From Spirochaetaceae bacterium (lineage in GTDB: Bacteria > Myxococcota_A > UBA9160 > UBA4427): a stretch of DNA of 37,325 bases. Shown here one piece after another: positions 7,038 to 14,725 of this stretch (position 1 is the stretch's first letter; the number at the start of each line of letters is the position of its first letter). Location: positions 1 to 37,325 of the forward strand of contig JACKFD010000024.1 of the NCBI GenBank assembly GCA_020632655.1, read 5' to 3'. The notes beneath the pieces were generated by a model. It saw only the letters and a program-made list of their open reading frames with translations. It ran no database searches and had not been told where the DNA came from. A program made the translations under genes and the position numbers.

Positions 7038-8347
7038 GACTCGCTCTCCGGATCGTCGTCGGGCGGCAGACGGAGGTCGACGTCGTCGAGCCCGAAGAGC
7101 GTGCGCGCCTCCTCGAGTCGCGCGAGGCCCGTCTCGCGATCGGTCTCGGCGCGCAGCTTCGAGATCGGTGCGTGCAGCAGCTTGCGGACGATGCCCCGGG
7201 TGAGCTGCTCGACGGCCTCGGTCTGCTCCGGCGGCAGCTGCAGCCGACCGGCGAAGCGGTCGAGCTCGGCGCGGCGGATGCGCTCGGCGCGCCGGTTCAG
7301 GTCACGGATCGTCGGCACCGCCTGCAACGCGACGAGCCAGCCATCGAACTGCTCGCGCTCCTCGAGCACGATCCGCTCCGCCCGCTCGGACTCGCGGCGA
7401 CGCTCCTCCTCGTTCGCGGCGGCGACCTCCTGCAGGTCGTCGAGGTCGTAGAGGTAGGCGGCGTCGAGCTCGTGCACGCCGGGGTCGATGTTGCGCGGGA
7501 CGCCGATGTCGATCAGGAAGAGCGGGCGGTTGCGCCTGCGCGCGAGACCCCGGGCGACCTGCTCGCGGGAGAGGATCGGTCCGTCGCCCCCGACGCAGGA
7601 GAGCACGACGTCGCTCATGGGCAGCAGCGACTCGAGCTCGTCGAGTCCGTGGGCACTGCCGGCGAAACGCCGTGCGAGGGTCTCGGCGTGGGCGGGCGTG
7701 CGGTTCACGACCCGGCGCGTGCCGAGGCCATGGTCGCCGAGGGCGACGAGCGCCGCCTCGATCATCTCGCCCGCACCGATCAGGAGCGCGCTCTTCTCGT
7801 CGAGGGTCTCGAAGATCTGCTTGGCGAGGTCGACGGCGACGCGCGCGACCGAGACCGGGCGCTGGGCGATGCCGGTCTCGTTCTTGACGCGCTTGGCAGT
7901 CGCGAAGGCGCGCTGGAAGAGACGCGAGAGGACGGGGCCGCAGGCGCCCGCGTCCGCCGCCGCGCGATAGGCGTCCTTGACCTGCCCCAGGATCTGCGGC
8001 TCGCCCAGCACCATCGAGTCGATCGCCGACGCCACCCGGAACACGTGCTCGACCGCCTCACGCCCATGGTGCACGTAGGTCAGGTCCGCGAGCGCGCCGA
8101 TCTCGTGCCACGGCTCGCGGGCGAGCTCCCGGGCGAAGAAGTCGATCAACACGTGCCGCGCGGCGTCGGGGCTCGGCGTCGTCACGACGAGCTCGACGCG
8201 GTTGCAGGTCGAGAGCAGCACGGCCTCGGCGATCTCGGGCCGATCGACGAGCTTGTGCAGCACGGGCGCGGTCTCGTCGACGGCGAAGCGTTCGCGCACC
8301 TCGACCGGGGCCGTGCGATGGTTCATGCCGAGCAGCATCACCTTCAC
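7034..8347 (-). CDS. hemA: Glutamyl-tRNA reductase
   Basis: Reduces glutamyl-tRNA(Glu) with NADPH to glutamate-1-semialdehyde, the committed step of C5-pathway heme synthesis. The 437-residue protein has the N-terminal GMNHRTAPVEVRERF motif, catalytic Cys48 in LLSTCNRVEL, the NADP-binding segment SALLIGAGEMIEAALVALGDHG, and a helical dimerisation domain ending near RLQLPPEQTEAVEQLTRGIVRKLLH. GTG at 8347 is preferred over the internal ATG at 8338. It has GAGGG in good position, overlapping the upstream gene's stop, whereas the ATG has a ribosome-binding site almost touching it. The upstream neighbour is a HemX/CcsA-type membrane protein ten bases away; in Bacillus, HemX controls HemA abundance, so a similar role here is plausible. 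Confidence 0.96.
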   Translation of the reverse strand: MKVMLLGMNHRTAPVEVRERFAVDETAPVLHKLVDRPEIAEAVLLSTCNRVELVVTTPSPDAARHVLIDFFARELAREPWHEIGALADLTYVHHGREAVEHVFRVASAIDSMVLGEPQILGQVKDAYRAAADAGACGPVLSRLFQRAFATAKRVKNETGIAQRPVSVARVAVDLAKQIFETLDEKSALLIGAGEMIEAALVALGDHGLGTRRVVNRTPAHAETLARRFAGSAHGLDELESLLPMSDVVLSCVGGDGPILSREQVARGLARRRNRPLFLIDIGVPRNIDPGVHELDAAYLYDLDDLQEVAAANEEERRRESERAERIVLEEREQFDGWLVALQAVPTIRDLNRRAERIRRAELDRFAGRLQLPPEQTEAVEQLTRGIVRKLLHAPISKLRAETDRETGLARLEEARTLFGLDDVDLRLPPDDDPESES

Positions 8348-8357
8348 GACGCGGCCC

Positions 8358-9170
8358 TCACGACACGAGCCCCGATCCGACGACCGCGAAGACGAGGAAG
8401 GCGAAGCCCGCGACCGCACTCGCCGCCGCCTGGCGCGCGCCCTGATGGCCGACGAAGCGCAGGCCGACGAGACCCAGGTAGATGATCCAGGCGAAGGCCG
8501 TCCAGGTCTCGTGCAGGCTGCCGCTCCACAGCCTTCCCGCGCGGGCCTCGAGCCAGAGCGAGCCCGTCAACAGCCCGAGCGTCAGGAGCGGGAAGCCCAG
8601 CACGAGGGCCAGGCGGTTCACGCGATCGAGGGCCTCGAGCGAGGGCAGCGCGATCCGGCGCGTCACGGCCCGTCGGCGCTTGAGCGCGCGGTGCTCGATC
8701 AGGAAGAAGAGCCCCGCCAGCCCGGCCAGCCCGAGAGCAGCGAGTCCTGCGCTCGCGAGCAGCACGTGCGCGTGGGGCAGCGAGCCGCTCGCCTCGACCC
8801 CGAGCTCCGCCCCGGCATTCCCCGTCGCCACCCCCGCGCCCGGCGAGAGGGTCGCGCCGAAGGCGGCCAGGAACGCGACGAAGGCGAGCGGAGGCACGAA
8901 GCCCGGCAGCCGCCAACGCACCAGCAGCGCCAGGGTGAAGACGACACCGAGCCAGGACATCACGGCCACGACCTGTCGCAGATCCGTCAGCGAGGGCGCG
9001 GCGTCGAGCCGATGCAGCGTCGCGAAGGCCGCCGCCTGCAGCAGCGCCCCCAGGCCCAGCCCGAGCCGCGCACCCCGCAGGATCTTCGGCGCGGGCAAGG
9101 CGAGGCCGAGCACGGCGGCGATGCCGGCAGCGAGATAGACGGCCGCGGCCATGTTCTGGAACACGATCAT
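8358..9170 (-). CDS. HemX/CcsA-type cytochrome c assembly-like membrane protein
   Basis: A 270-residue integral membrane protein with about eight hydrophobic helices, of the CcsA/CcmC/HemX superfamily. Two histidines in LPHAHVLLASAGLAALG and the late LHETWTAFAWIIYLGL segment match conserved places of the family. The tryptophan-rich heme-handling WWD motif of true CcsA proteins is not intact. That and the position just before hemA favour a HemX-like role over cytochrome c heme export. ATG at 9170 has GAGGA upstream. It is the first gene of the heme operon; the 81-base gap after the macro-domain gene is the likely promoter region, though I see no clear -10/-35 pair there. Confidence 0.82.
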   Translation of the reverse strand: MIVFQNMAAAVYLAAGIAAVLGLALPAPKILRGARLGLGLGALLQAAAFATLHRLDAAPSLTDLRQVVAVMSWLGVVFTLALLVRWRLPGFVPPLAFVAFLAAFGATLSPGAGVATGNAGAELGVEASGSLPHAHVLLASAGLAALGLAGLAGLFFLIEHRALKRRRAVTRRIALPSLEALDRVNRLALVLGFPLLTLGLLTGSLWLEARAGRLWSGSLHETWTAFAWIIYLGLVGLRFVGHQGARQAAASAVAGFAFLVFAVVGSGLVS

Positions 9171-9251
9171 GGGATCCTCGTGGCGGCGGAGTATACCCGG
9201 GTCGCCCGGGTGACCTTCCGGCGAAGCCCCGAGCGCCCCCGGTCGATCCCG

Positions 9252-9794
9252 CTACGAGCGCTCGCGCAGCCTCCGCATCTGCGCCTCGACCTTCGCCGCA
9301 TCGTTCACCATCTCGAAGACGCGATAGGCCGGCTCCCCGAAGAGCACGAAGCGGATCTCCTCGAGCGCGCTCCCCTCTTCGGCCACCCGCCGCGCCTCCG
9401 CGAGCGAGATCTCGGCACAGGTCTGCAGCGAGAGGCCGCCCACGCCGGCGCCGATCGCGGGGCAGGCGACGGTCCGACAACCCTCGCGTTCGGCGAGCGC
9501 GAGGGCGGCGCGCAGACACGACCGCAGGCTCGCCTCGCTGACCTGCCCGCCCGGCGGCATGCCGGCGGCGTGGATCACGAGCCGTGCGGCGAGATCCCCC
9601 GCCCCGGTCACGGCCGCCTCGCCGACCTCGATCGGGCCGTGCGCCGCACAGGCCTCCGCGACCGCGGGGCCACCGCGGCGGGCGATGGCCCCGGCGACGC
9701 CGCTGCCGAGCACCAGGGCGCTATTCGCCGCGTTCACGATCGCGTCGACCTCCTCGTTCGTGATGTCCCCCTCGCAGAGCACGATGCGCGTCAC
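9252..9794 (-). CDS. Macro-domain protein (ADP-ribose binding/hydrolysing)
   Basis: A stand-alone macro domain of 180 residues. It has the ADP-ribose site: CEGDITNEEVDAIVNAANS (8-26), the loop VLGSGVAGAI (28-37), GEAAVTGAGDL (58-68), VIHAAG (73-78) and CPAIGAGVGG (111-120). In MacroD-type hydrolases the first loop reads GGGVDGAI; here the acidic residue is Ala35, as in some archaeal and thermophile members, so binding is expected but hydrolysis by the MacroD mechanism is uncertain. GTG at 9794 overlaps the stop of the upstream deoxyhypusine-synthase-like gene (GTGA) and has GGGAGGAGG upstream. The two proteins are thus made together. Confidence 0.88.
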   Translation of the reverse strand: MTRIVLCEGDITNEEVDAIVNAANSALVLGSGVAGAIARRGGPAVAEACAAHGPIEVGEAAVTGAGDLAARLVIHAAGMPPGGQVSEASLRSCLRAALALAEREGCRTVACPAIGAGVGGLSLQTCAEISLAEARRVAEEGSALEEIRFVLFGEPAYRVFEMVNDAAKVEAQMRRLRERS

Positions 9795-10831
9795 GACTCG
9801 CCTCCTCCCTGGCCCCCGCCCGGACGCCGCCGCGCGCCGGGGGTGCGACGGGTCGCGCGCGAGCGCTTCGGGCGCGCCTCCGCCTTCGCCTTCCGCTCGA
9901 TGGCCCCGGCCGCCAGCAGCGGGATCAGGATCTCGTGCTGACCGACGAGCGAGAGGCCTCGGCCGCCCAGCCGCGTCGGCCGATCGACGACGTTCGTCTC
10001 GGGCCGGTACTGGCGGACGAAGTCGCAATTCACGGTCGTGAAACGCTCGACCCGATGGCCCAGGTTGCGCGCGAGGGCGAGCGCCTTCAGGAAGACCTCG
10101 GGCAGGATCACGGCGGAGCCCACGTTCAGCATCACGCCCCCTTCGAGATCCGCGACCAGCGACGCGAGCTGCTCGAAGTCGCGGTAGCTCGTCTCGCCGA
10201 TCGCGGCGCCGTCGGCACTCGGATGCATGTGGTGCACATCGGTCCCGATGGCGGCATGGACCGTGACGGGAATCCCGAGCCGCCAGGCATTCGCAAGCAC
10301 CGAGCGCCCGACGTGCCGATCCTTCGACCCGGCGATCTCGCGACCGATCGCGGCCCCCATGCCGAGGCCATCGTCACGCCCCCGCGCGATCGCGGCGTTC
10401 AGCCGCTCCGCCGTCTCCTTCGCCATCCCGAAGCGCCCCTCGTCGAGGGCCGGCCCCACGTCCTCGCTCGTCCGCCCCATCATCGCGAGCTCGAGGTCGT
10501 GCACGCAGCCCGCCCCGTTCATCATCAACGCCGAGATCGCCCCCCGCTCCATCAGGTCCACGACGATCGGCGCGAGCCCGACCTTGATCAGGTGCGCACC
10601 GAACCCGAAGAGGACGAGCCGATCGCGCTGCCAGGCCCGGGCCCAGGCGTCGATCGCCGCATTCAGGTCGGCCGCGCCGAGCAGGTCCGGCAGCGAGTCG
10701 AGCAGCTCGGCCACGCTCGAGCCCGGCGGCAGCGGACGCGCCTCGTCCTTCGTCCGGACCTTGCTGGCGCGGCGGCGGGCGGGCTGGGTCCTGACCCGGC
10801 TGCGATCGATTCGGGTCGTGCGTCGGGGCAA
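9791..10831 (-). CDS. Deoxyhypusine-synthase-like protein lacking the expected active-site lysine
   Basis: A 346-residue protein of the deoxyhypusine synthase fold family (NAD-dependent Rossmann-like). It has FGFGAHLIKVGLAPIVVDLM, the dinucleotide-site motif NGAGCVHDLE (about 105-114), VHAAIGTDVHHMHPSADG and GSAVILPEVFLKA. True deoxyhypusine synthases and bacterial homospermidine synthases carry an imine-forming lysine near the C-terminus. Here the whole stretch from VFLKA to IERK contains no lysine, so aminobutyl transfer is doubtful. Both ends are Arg/Lys-rich (1-27 and the last about 35 residues), suggesting nucleic-acid or ribosome contact. TTG at 10831 has GAGGAG upstream and gives the usual N-terminal SKV region. 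An ATG at 11020 would add a low-complexity stretch across the likely promoter; GTG at 10714 would remove conserved sequence. Confidence 0.85.
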   Translation of the reverse strand: MPRRTTRIDRSRVRTQPARRRASKVRTKDEARPLPPGSSVAELLDSLPDLLGAADLNAAIDAWARAWQRDRLVLFGFGAHLIKVGLAPIVVDLMERGAISALMMNGAGCVHDLELAMMGRTSEDVGPALDEGRFGMAKETAERLNAAIARGRDDGLGMGAAIGREIAGSKDRHVGRSVLANAWRLGIPVTVHAAIGTDVHHMHPSADGAAIGETSYRDFEQLASLVADLEGGVMLNVGSAVILPEVFLKALALARNLGHRVERFTTVNCDFVRQYRPETNVVDRPTRLGGRGLSLVGQHEILIPLLAAGAIERKAKAEARPKRSRATRRTPGARRRPGGGQGGGES

Positions 10832-11124
10832 GGCGGGGCGGAGCTCCTCGGGTGGGGGCCGGGTCCGGTCCCGGCGGCGACGCGCGCGACCGACCGCGGC
10901 CGGAGGGGGCGAGGCCGGGCTGCTATAAATAGCCGCTCGCCGGGCGCGCGCGGACGAGCACAGCTTGCCAGATGGCTCGCCGGGCAGATAGTGGCGTGAC
11001 CCGGGTTGGAATTCCGGCATCCGAGGCGGCGAGGCCGACGATGCCGGGCGCCGATCCGACAGACCCCGGACCGAATGCCAGGACAGCGCCCAGAGCCCTC
11101 GACGGGAATGGAGAGAGACGAGAC
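10832..11124. other. Divergent intergenic region, DHS-like gene / trxA
   Basis: This 293-base gap separates the minus-strand DHS-like gene from trxA. An AT-rich patch, TATAAATA, at 10924-10931 is conspicuous in this GC-rich sequence. It can act as a -10 element for trxA on plus; the reverse strand reads TATTTATA and could serve the other gene. A GGAATTCC palindrome lies near 11008. I see no coding signal or structured RNA motif in the trxA leader. Confidence 0.5.
10921..10929 (+). promoter_or_regulatory. Extended -10 promoter candidate for trxA
   Basis: TG-C-TATAAA matches the extended -10 pattern TGnTATAAT with one mismatch in the hexamer. The place 17 bases upstream (CGGAGG) is not a -35 element, which is acceptable for extended -10 promoters. 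It predicts a start near 10936 and a leader of about 190 bases. Confidence 0.45.
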
Positions 11125-11448
11125 ATGGCCGAGATCAAGGATGTGACCGACGCGACCTTCGAGGCGGAGGTCCTGCAGTCGTCGACCCCCGTGCTGGTGG
11201 ATTTCTGGGCGGAGTGGTGCGGGCCCTGCCGCATGATCGCCCCGATCGTGAAGGAGATCGCCGAGGAGAACGGCGACAAGCTCAAGGTCGTCAAGGTGAA
11301 CATCGACGACTCGCCCCAGACCCCGGGCTCCTTCGGGATCCGCTCGATCCCGACCGTGCTCGTCTTCAAGGACGGCCAGGTCGTGAGCCAGCTCGTCGGC
11401 GCCCGGCCGAAGGGCGACTTCCAGCAGCTCGTCGACGCGGTGGTCTGA
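11125..11448 (+). CDS. trxA: Thioredoxin
   Basis: Cytoplasmic dithiol oxidoreductase of 107 residues, normal for TrxA. The active site is WCGPC (31-35) in LVDFWAEWCGPCRMIAPIV; the cis-proline is in RSIPTVLVFKDGQ, and the buried Asp26 is in VDFW. Reduced by thioredoxin reductase (not in the window), it supplies electrons to ribonucleotide reductase, methionine sulfoxide reductases and others. The ATG at 11125 follows GGAGAGAG. An in-frame upstream extension to 10972 is rejected because the ATG matches the standard thioredoxin start. It is a single-gene transcript bounded by a promoter candidate and a terminator. Confidence 0.97.
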   Translation: MAEIKDVTDATFEAEVLQSSTPVLVDFWAEWCGPCRMIAPIVKEIAEENGDKLKVVKVNIDDSPQTPGSFGIRSIPTVLVFKDGQVVSQLVGARPKGDFQQLVDAVV

Positions 11449-11476
11449 GCGCGCGACTTAGCCGGAGACGAAACGA

Positions 11477-11511
11477 GCGGGCCTCGGATGGAGACGTCCG
11501 GGGCCCGCTTT
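11477..11511. terminator. Probable bidirectional terminator between trxA and rodA
   Basis: GCGGGCCTCGGA (11477-11488) pairs with TCCGGGGCCCGC (11497-11508) over 12 positions with one G-U wobble and an 8-base loop. TTTGCGT follows on plus. On minus the hairpin is followed by TCGTTTCGTC, so it may also end the mre-rodA transcript. It starts 28 bases after the trxA stop. Confidence 0.75.
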
Positions 11512-11615
11512 GCGTCCGGCTCCTGCGGACGGGACATAGGACACCCCGGAAGCGAAGGATTCCCTACCCCCATCTCCGATCACCGAGCGCCACGCGTTCG
11601 CACGGCCGAATCCGG

Positions 11616-12722
11616 TCAGAACACGTACCGCCGCATCGACACGTTCAGGAGCAGCCCGATCGCGATCGCCGTCGAGAGCAGCGCCGACCCGCCGTACGAG
11701 AAGAGCGGTAGCGGCACGCCGATCACGGGCGCGAGGCCCAGCACCATCGCGACGTTGATCGTCGCCGGCCAGAGCAGCATGCCGACGAGCCCGATCGCCA
11801 GCACCGCGCCGAAGCCGTCCTTCGAGTTGCGCGCGATCAGCAGCCCCCAGAAGAGCAGCGCCGCGTAGACCGCGAGCACTGCCACGGAGCCCACGAAGCC
11901 CCACTCCTCGGCGAGGACCGAGAAGGCGAAGTCCGTGTGCTGCGTCGGCAGGAAGCGCAGCTGCGTCTGGGTGCCCTCCTGCCAGCCGGTGCCGAAGAGT
12001 CCGCCGGAGCCGACGGCGATCTTCGACTGCGTCTGCTGGTAGCCCGAGGCGAGCGGATCGCGCGAGGGATCGAGGAAGCCGAGGATGCGCTCCTGCTGGT
12101 AGGGCTTGAGGCCGTAGGTCCAGAGCACGACGAGGCCGGCCGCGCCGAGCGCCGCGATCCCGAGCCAGGCGCGCAGGGGCACGTTCACGAGGGGCAGCAG
12201 TGTGAGCCCGATCAGCAGGGTCAGCACGGCCACGCCGAGATCCTTCTGCGCGATGATCAGCGCGACCGGGATCGCGACGATCACACCGGGCACGAAGAGA
12301 TCCCGCAGCCGCCGGATGCTCGCCGGCGGGTTTCGTCCGAACCAGCGCGCGAGGGCGAGGATCATCCCGATCTTCGCGACCTCCGAGGGCTGGAAGCGAC
12401 CCGAGAAGAGCCACGCGCGCGCACCGCGCGTCTCCTCGGCGACCGCGAGGGTCAGCAGCAGCAATCCGATCGTGCCGCCGTAGAGCACGTAGGCGAAGCG
12501 ATCGTAGTGGCGGTAGTCGATCAGCACGACGACGGCGATCACGAAGGCCGCCAACGCCATCGCGGTCGTCTGCCGTCCGACGATGTCGGAGCCGCCCTCG
12601 ACGCCCGAGGCCGCCGCCGAGACGAGGTTGACGAGCCCCATCACGGCGAGCACCACGACCAGCCCCGCCAGCACCCAGTCGAAATGCTGCAGGCTCGTGC
12701 GTTCGACCCGCAGCCCGTTCAA
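11616..12722 (-). CDS. rodA: RodA, SEDS-family peptidoglycan glycosyltransferase
   Basis: Inner-membrane glycan polymerase of the elongasome, working with PBP2 on lipid II. The 368-residue protein has about ten membrane helices. SEDS marks are FQPSEVAKIGMIL, QKDLGVAVL, FLPTQHTDFAFSVLAEEWG with catalytic Asp264 (Asp262 in E. coli), and the C-terminal GVPLPLFSYGGSALL. The start is TTG at 12722, overlapping the mrdA stop as TTGA, with GGGAG upstream; there is no better ATG. It is the last gene of the mreB-mreC-mreD-mrdA-rodA operon and faces trxA tail to tail. Confidence 0.97.
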   Translation of the reverse strand: MNGLRVERTSLQHFDWVLAGLVVVLAVMGLVNLVSAAASGVEGGSDIVGRQTTAMALAAFVIAVVVLIDYRHYDRFAYVLYGGTIGLLLLTLAVAEETRGARAWLFSGRFQPSEVAKIGMILALARWFGRNPPASIRRLRDLFVPGVIVAIPVALIIAQKDLGVAVLTLLIGLTLLPLVNVPLRAWLGIAALGAAGLVVLWTYGLKPYQQERILGFLDPSRDPLASGYQQTQSKIAVGSGGLFGTGWQEGTQTQLRFLPTQHTDFAFSVLAEEWGFVGSVAVLAVYAALLFWGLLIARNSKDGFGAVLAIGLVGMLLWPATINVAMVLGLAPVIGVPLPLFSYGGSALLSTAIAIGLLLNVSMRRYVF

Positions 12723-14725
12723 GGCAGCGCTCCCGCGTCGAAGCCCCGCGTCGCCGTGCCGCCCGACGCGCCCACCACCCGCGTCGTCGCGCGCGCCCTC
12801 GTGCGGTCGACCGGCTCGGCCATCGCGATCGTGGCGACCTGCGTCGGCACCTGCTGCTCCTTCTTCTCGAAATAACGCGCCAACACCTTCTGGACCATCG
12901 GTGCGGCGATCGCACCGCCGCCGCCGCCCGCGTGCTCGCCCACCGCCACGACGACGATCTCGGGAGACTCGACCGGGGCGAAGGCCGCAAAGAGCGCGTG
13001 GTCGCGGTATCGGAGCGGGATCTCCTCGGGCTCCAGGTTCTCGACGAGATCGAGACTCACGACCTGGGTCGTGCCCGACTTGCCCGCGACCTCGATGCCC
13101 GGCACCCGCGCCCGCCGGCCCGTGCCGTCCGCCTCCATCACGACGCGCCGGAGTCCATTCGTCACGAGCTGGAGGATCGCCGGCGAGATCACGTTCTCCG
13201 CGCGGAACTCAGGCGCGATCTCCTCGACCACGCGACCGTCCCAGGTCTCCCTTCGCAGCACGATCCGCGGCACGATGACGCGCCCACCGTTCGCGATCGT
13301 CGCATAGGCGACCGCGAGCTGGATCGGCGTCGTCAGGTTCGCCCCCTGCCCGATCGAGAGCGAGATCGTCTCGCCGTCGACCCATCGCTCCCCGCGCACC
13401 CGGAGCTTCCACTCCGGCGTCGGGACGAGCCCGTCGACCTCGCCGCGCAGGGCGACGCCGGTCGCGTGACCGAGACCGAAGAGCCGCGCGTAGTGGGCGA
13501 GCTTCTCGACGCCGAGCTTGTTGCCCAGCTCGTAGAAGTACACGTCGCAGGAGCCCGCGATCGCGCGCTCGAGATCGACCGGCCCATGTCCACCGCGCTT
13601 CCAGCAACGATAGGTGCGCCGCCCGAGCCGGAAGCTGCCGTAGCAGGGCACGATCGTCGTCGAATCGATCACGCCCTCGGCGAGCCCCGCGGCCGCGACG
13701 ATCGCCTTGTAGGTCGAGCCCGGCGGATAGACGCCCGCGATCGCGCGGTTGCGAAGGGGCCGCCACTCGTCCTGGTTGAGCGATCGCCAGGTCTCGTGGT
13801 CGACGCCGCCGGCGAAGGCGTTCGGGTCGAAGGCCGGCGACGAGACCATCGCGAGCACGTCCCCGTTGCGCGGATCGAGGGCGACGAGCGCGCCCATCCG
13901 GCGCTCGAGGTCGGGCTGCGCGGGGTCCTCGACCACGAAGGCGTCCTCGGCGGCCTGTTGCAGGTCGAGGTCGAGGGCGAGCACGAGGCGCCCACCGGGC
14001 GTGGGCTCGACGCGATCGAGCTCCTCGATCTCCCGACCCGCGACGTCGACGACCATGTTCACGCCGCCTGCGCGACCGCGGAGATGGCCCTCCTCCGAAG
14101 CCTCGATCCCGGTCTTGCCGACGATCTCACCGGATCGGTAGCCCTCGAAGCGCGGCTGCTCGAGCTCCCCGGCCGCGATCTCGCCGATCGTCCCGAGCAT
14201 CTGCGCGGCGAGCGGGCCGAACACGTACTCGCGCAGCGGCTTCTGCTGGAGCTCGACGCCCGGCAGCGCGTAGCGATGGGCAGCGACCTTCGCGCGCGCC
14301 TCGAGACCGAGGTCCTTCGAGAGCGAGACGGGCTGGAAGCGCGTGCGGTCCCGGGGCTGGCCGACCGCGCTCGCGAGCTCGCGTGGATCCCGCTCGAGGA
14401 TCGCGCCGAGTACGGAGTAGGTGCGCCAGGGATTGCGGACGTCGTTCGGCACGACCCCGACGCCGTAGGCGGGGCGGCTGGCCGCGATCGTGCGGCCCTC
14501 GCGATCGACGATGGCCCCACGCTGGGCCTCGAGCTGCACCTGACGCACCGAGTTGATCCGGGACCGGCCGAGCAGGGCCTCGCCCTCGAGGATCTGGAGC
14601 TGGAAGAGACGACCAACGAAGAGTCCGAAGATCGCGAGGATCAGCAGCACCACGGGCCAGAGCCGGATCTCCCCGGGACCGTCGCCCGTGTTGGAGAGGC
14701 GCGCGTCGCCGAACGGATCGTTCAT
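12719..14725 (-). CDS. mrdA: Penicillin-binding protein 2 (elongasome transpeptidase)
   Basis: Class B PBP that cross-links septum-independent peptidoglycan; partner of RodA. Of 668 residues, about 22-44 form the single membrane anchor. A PBP dimerisation domain follows (about 65-240, starting near EAQRGAIVDREGRTIA), then the transpeptidase. Active-site motifs are SxxK as Ser337-TY-Lys340, SxD as SCD at 392-394, and KSG at 549-551. SxD instead of SxN, and KSG instead of KTG, are both found in PBP2 proteins. A Thr/Arg-rich tail follows the last motif. The ATG at 14725 overlaps the mreD stop (ATGA). A longer in-frame extension upstream runs through mreD and is not coding. Confidence 0.96.
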   Translation of the reverse strand: MNDPFGDARLSNTGDGPGEIRLWPVVLLILAIFGLFVGRLFQLQILEGEALLGRSRINSVRQVQLEAQRGAIVDREGRTIAASRPAYGVGVVPNDVRNPWRTYSVLGAILERDPRELASAVGQPRDRTRFQPVSLSKDLGLEARAKVAAHRYALPGVELQQKPLREYVFGPLAAQMLGTIGEIAAGELEQPRFEGYRSGEIVGKTGIEASEEGHLRGRAGGVNMVVDVAGREIEELDRVEPTPGGRLVLALDLDLQQAAEDAFVVEDPAQPDLERRMGALVALDPRNGDVLAMVSSPAFDPNAFAGGVDHETWRSLNQDEWRPLRNRAIAGVYPPGSTYKAIVAAAGLAEGVIDSTTIVPCYGSFRLGRRTYRCWKRGGHGPVDLERAIAGSCDVYFYELGNKLGVEKLAHYARLFGLGHATGVALRGEVDGLVPTPEWKLRVRGERWVDGETISLSIGQGANLTTPIQLAVAYATIANGGRVIVPRIVLRRETWDGRVVEEIAPEFRAENVISPAILQLVTNGLRRVVMEADGTGRRARVPGIEVAGKSGTTQVVSLDLVENLEPEEIPLRYRDHALFAAFAPVESPEIVVVAVGEHAGGGGGAIAAPMVQKVLARYFEKKEQQVPTQVATIAMAEPVDRTRARATTRVVGASGGTATRGFDAGALP

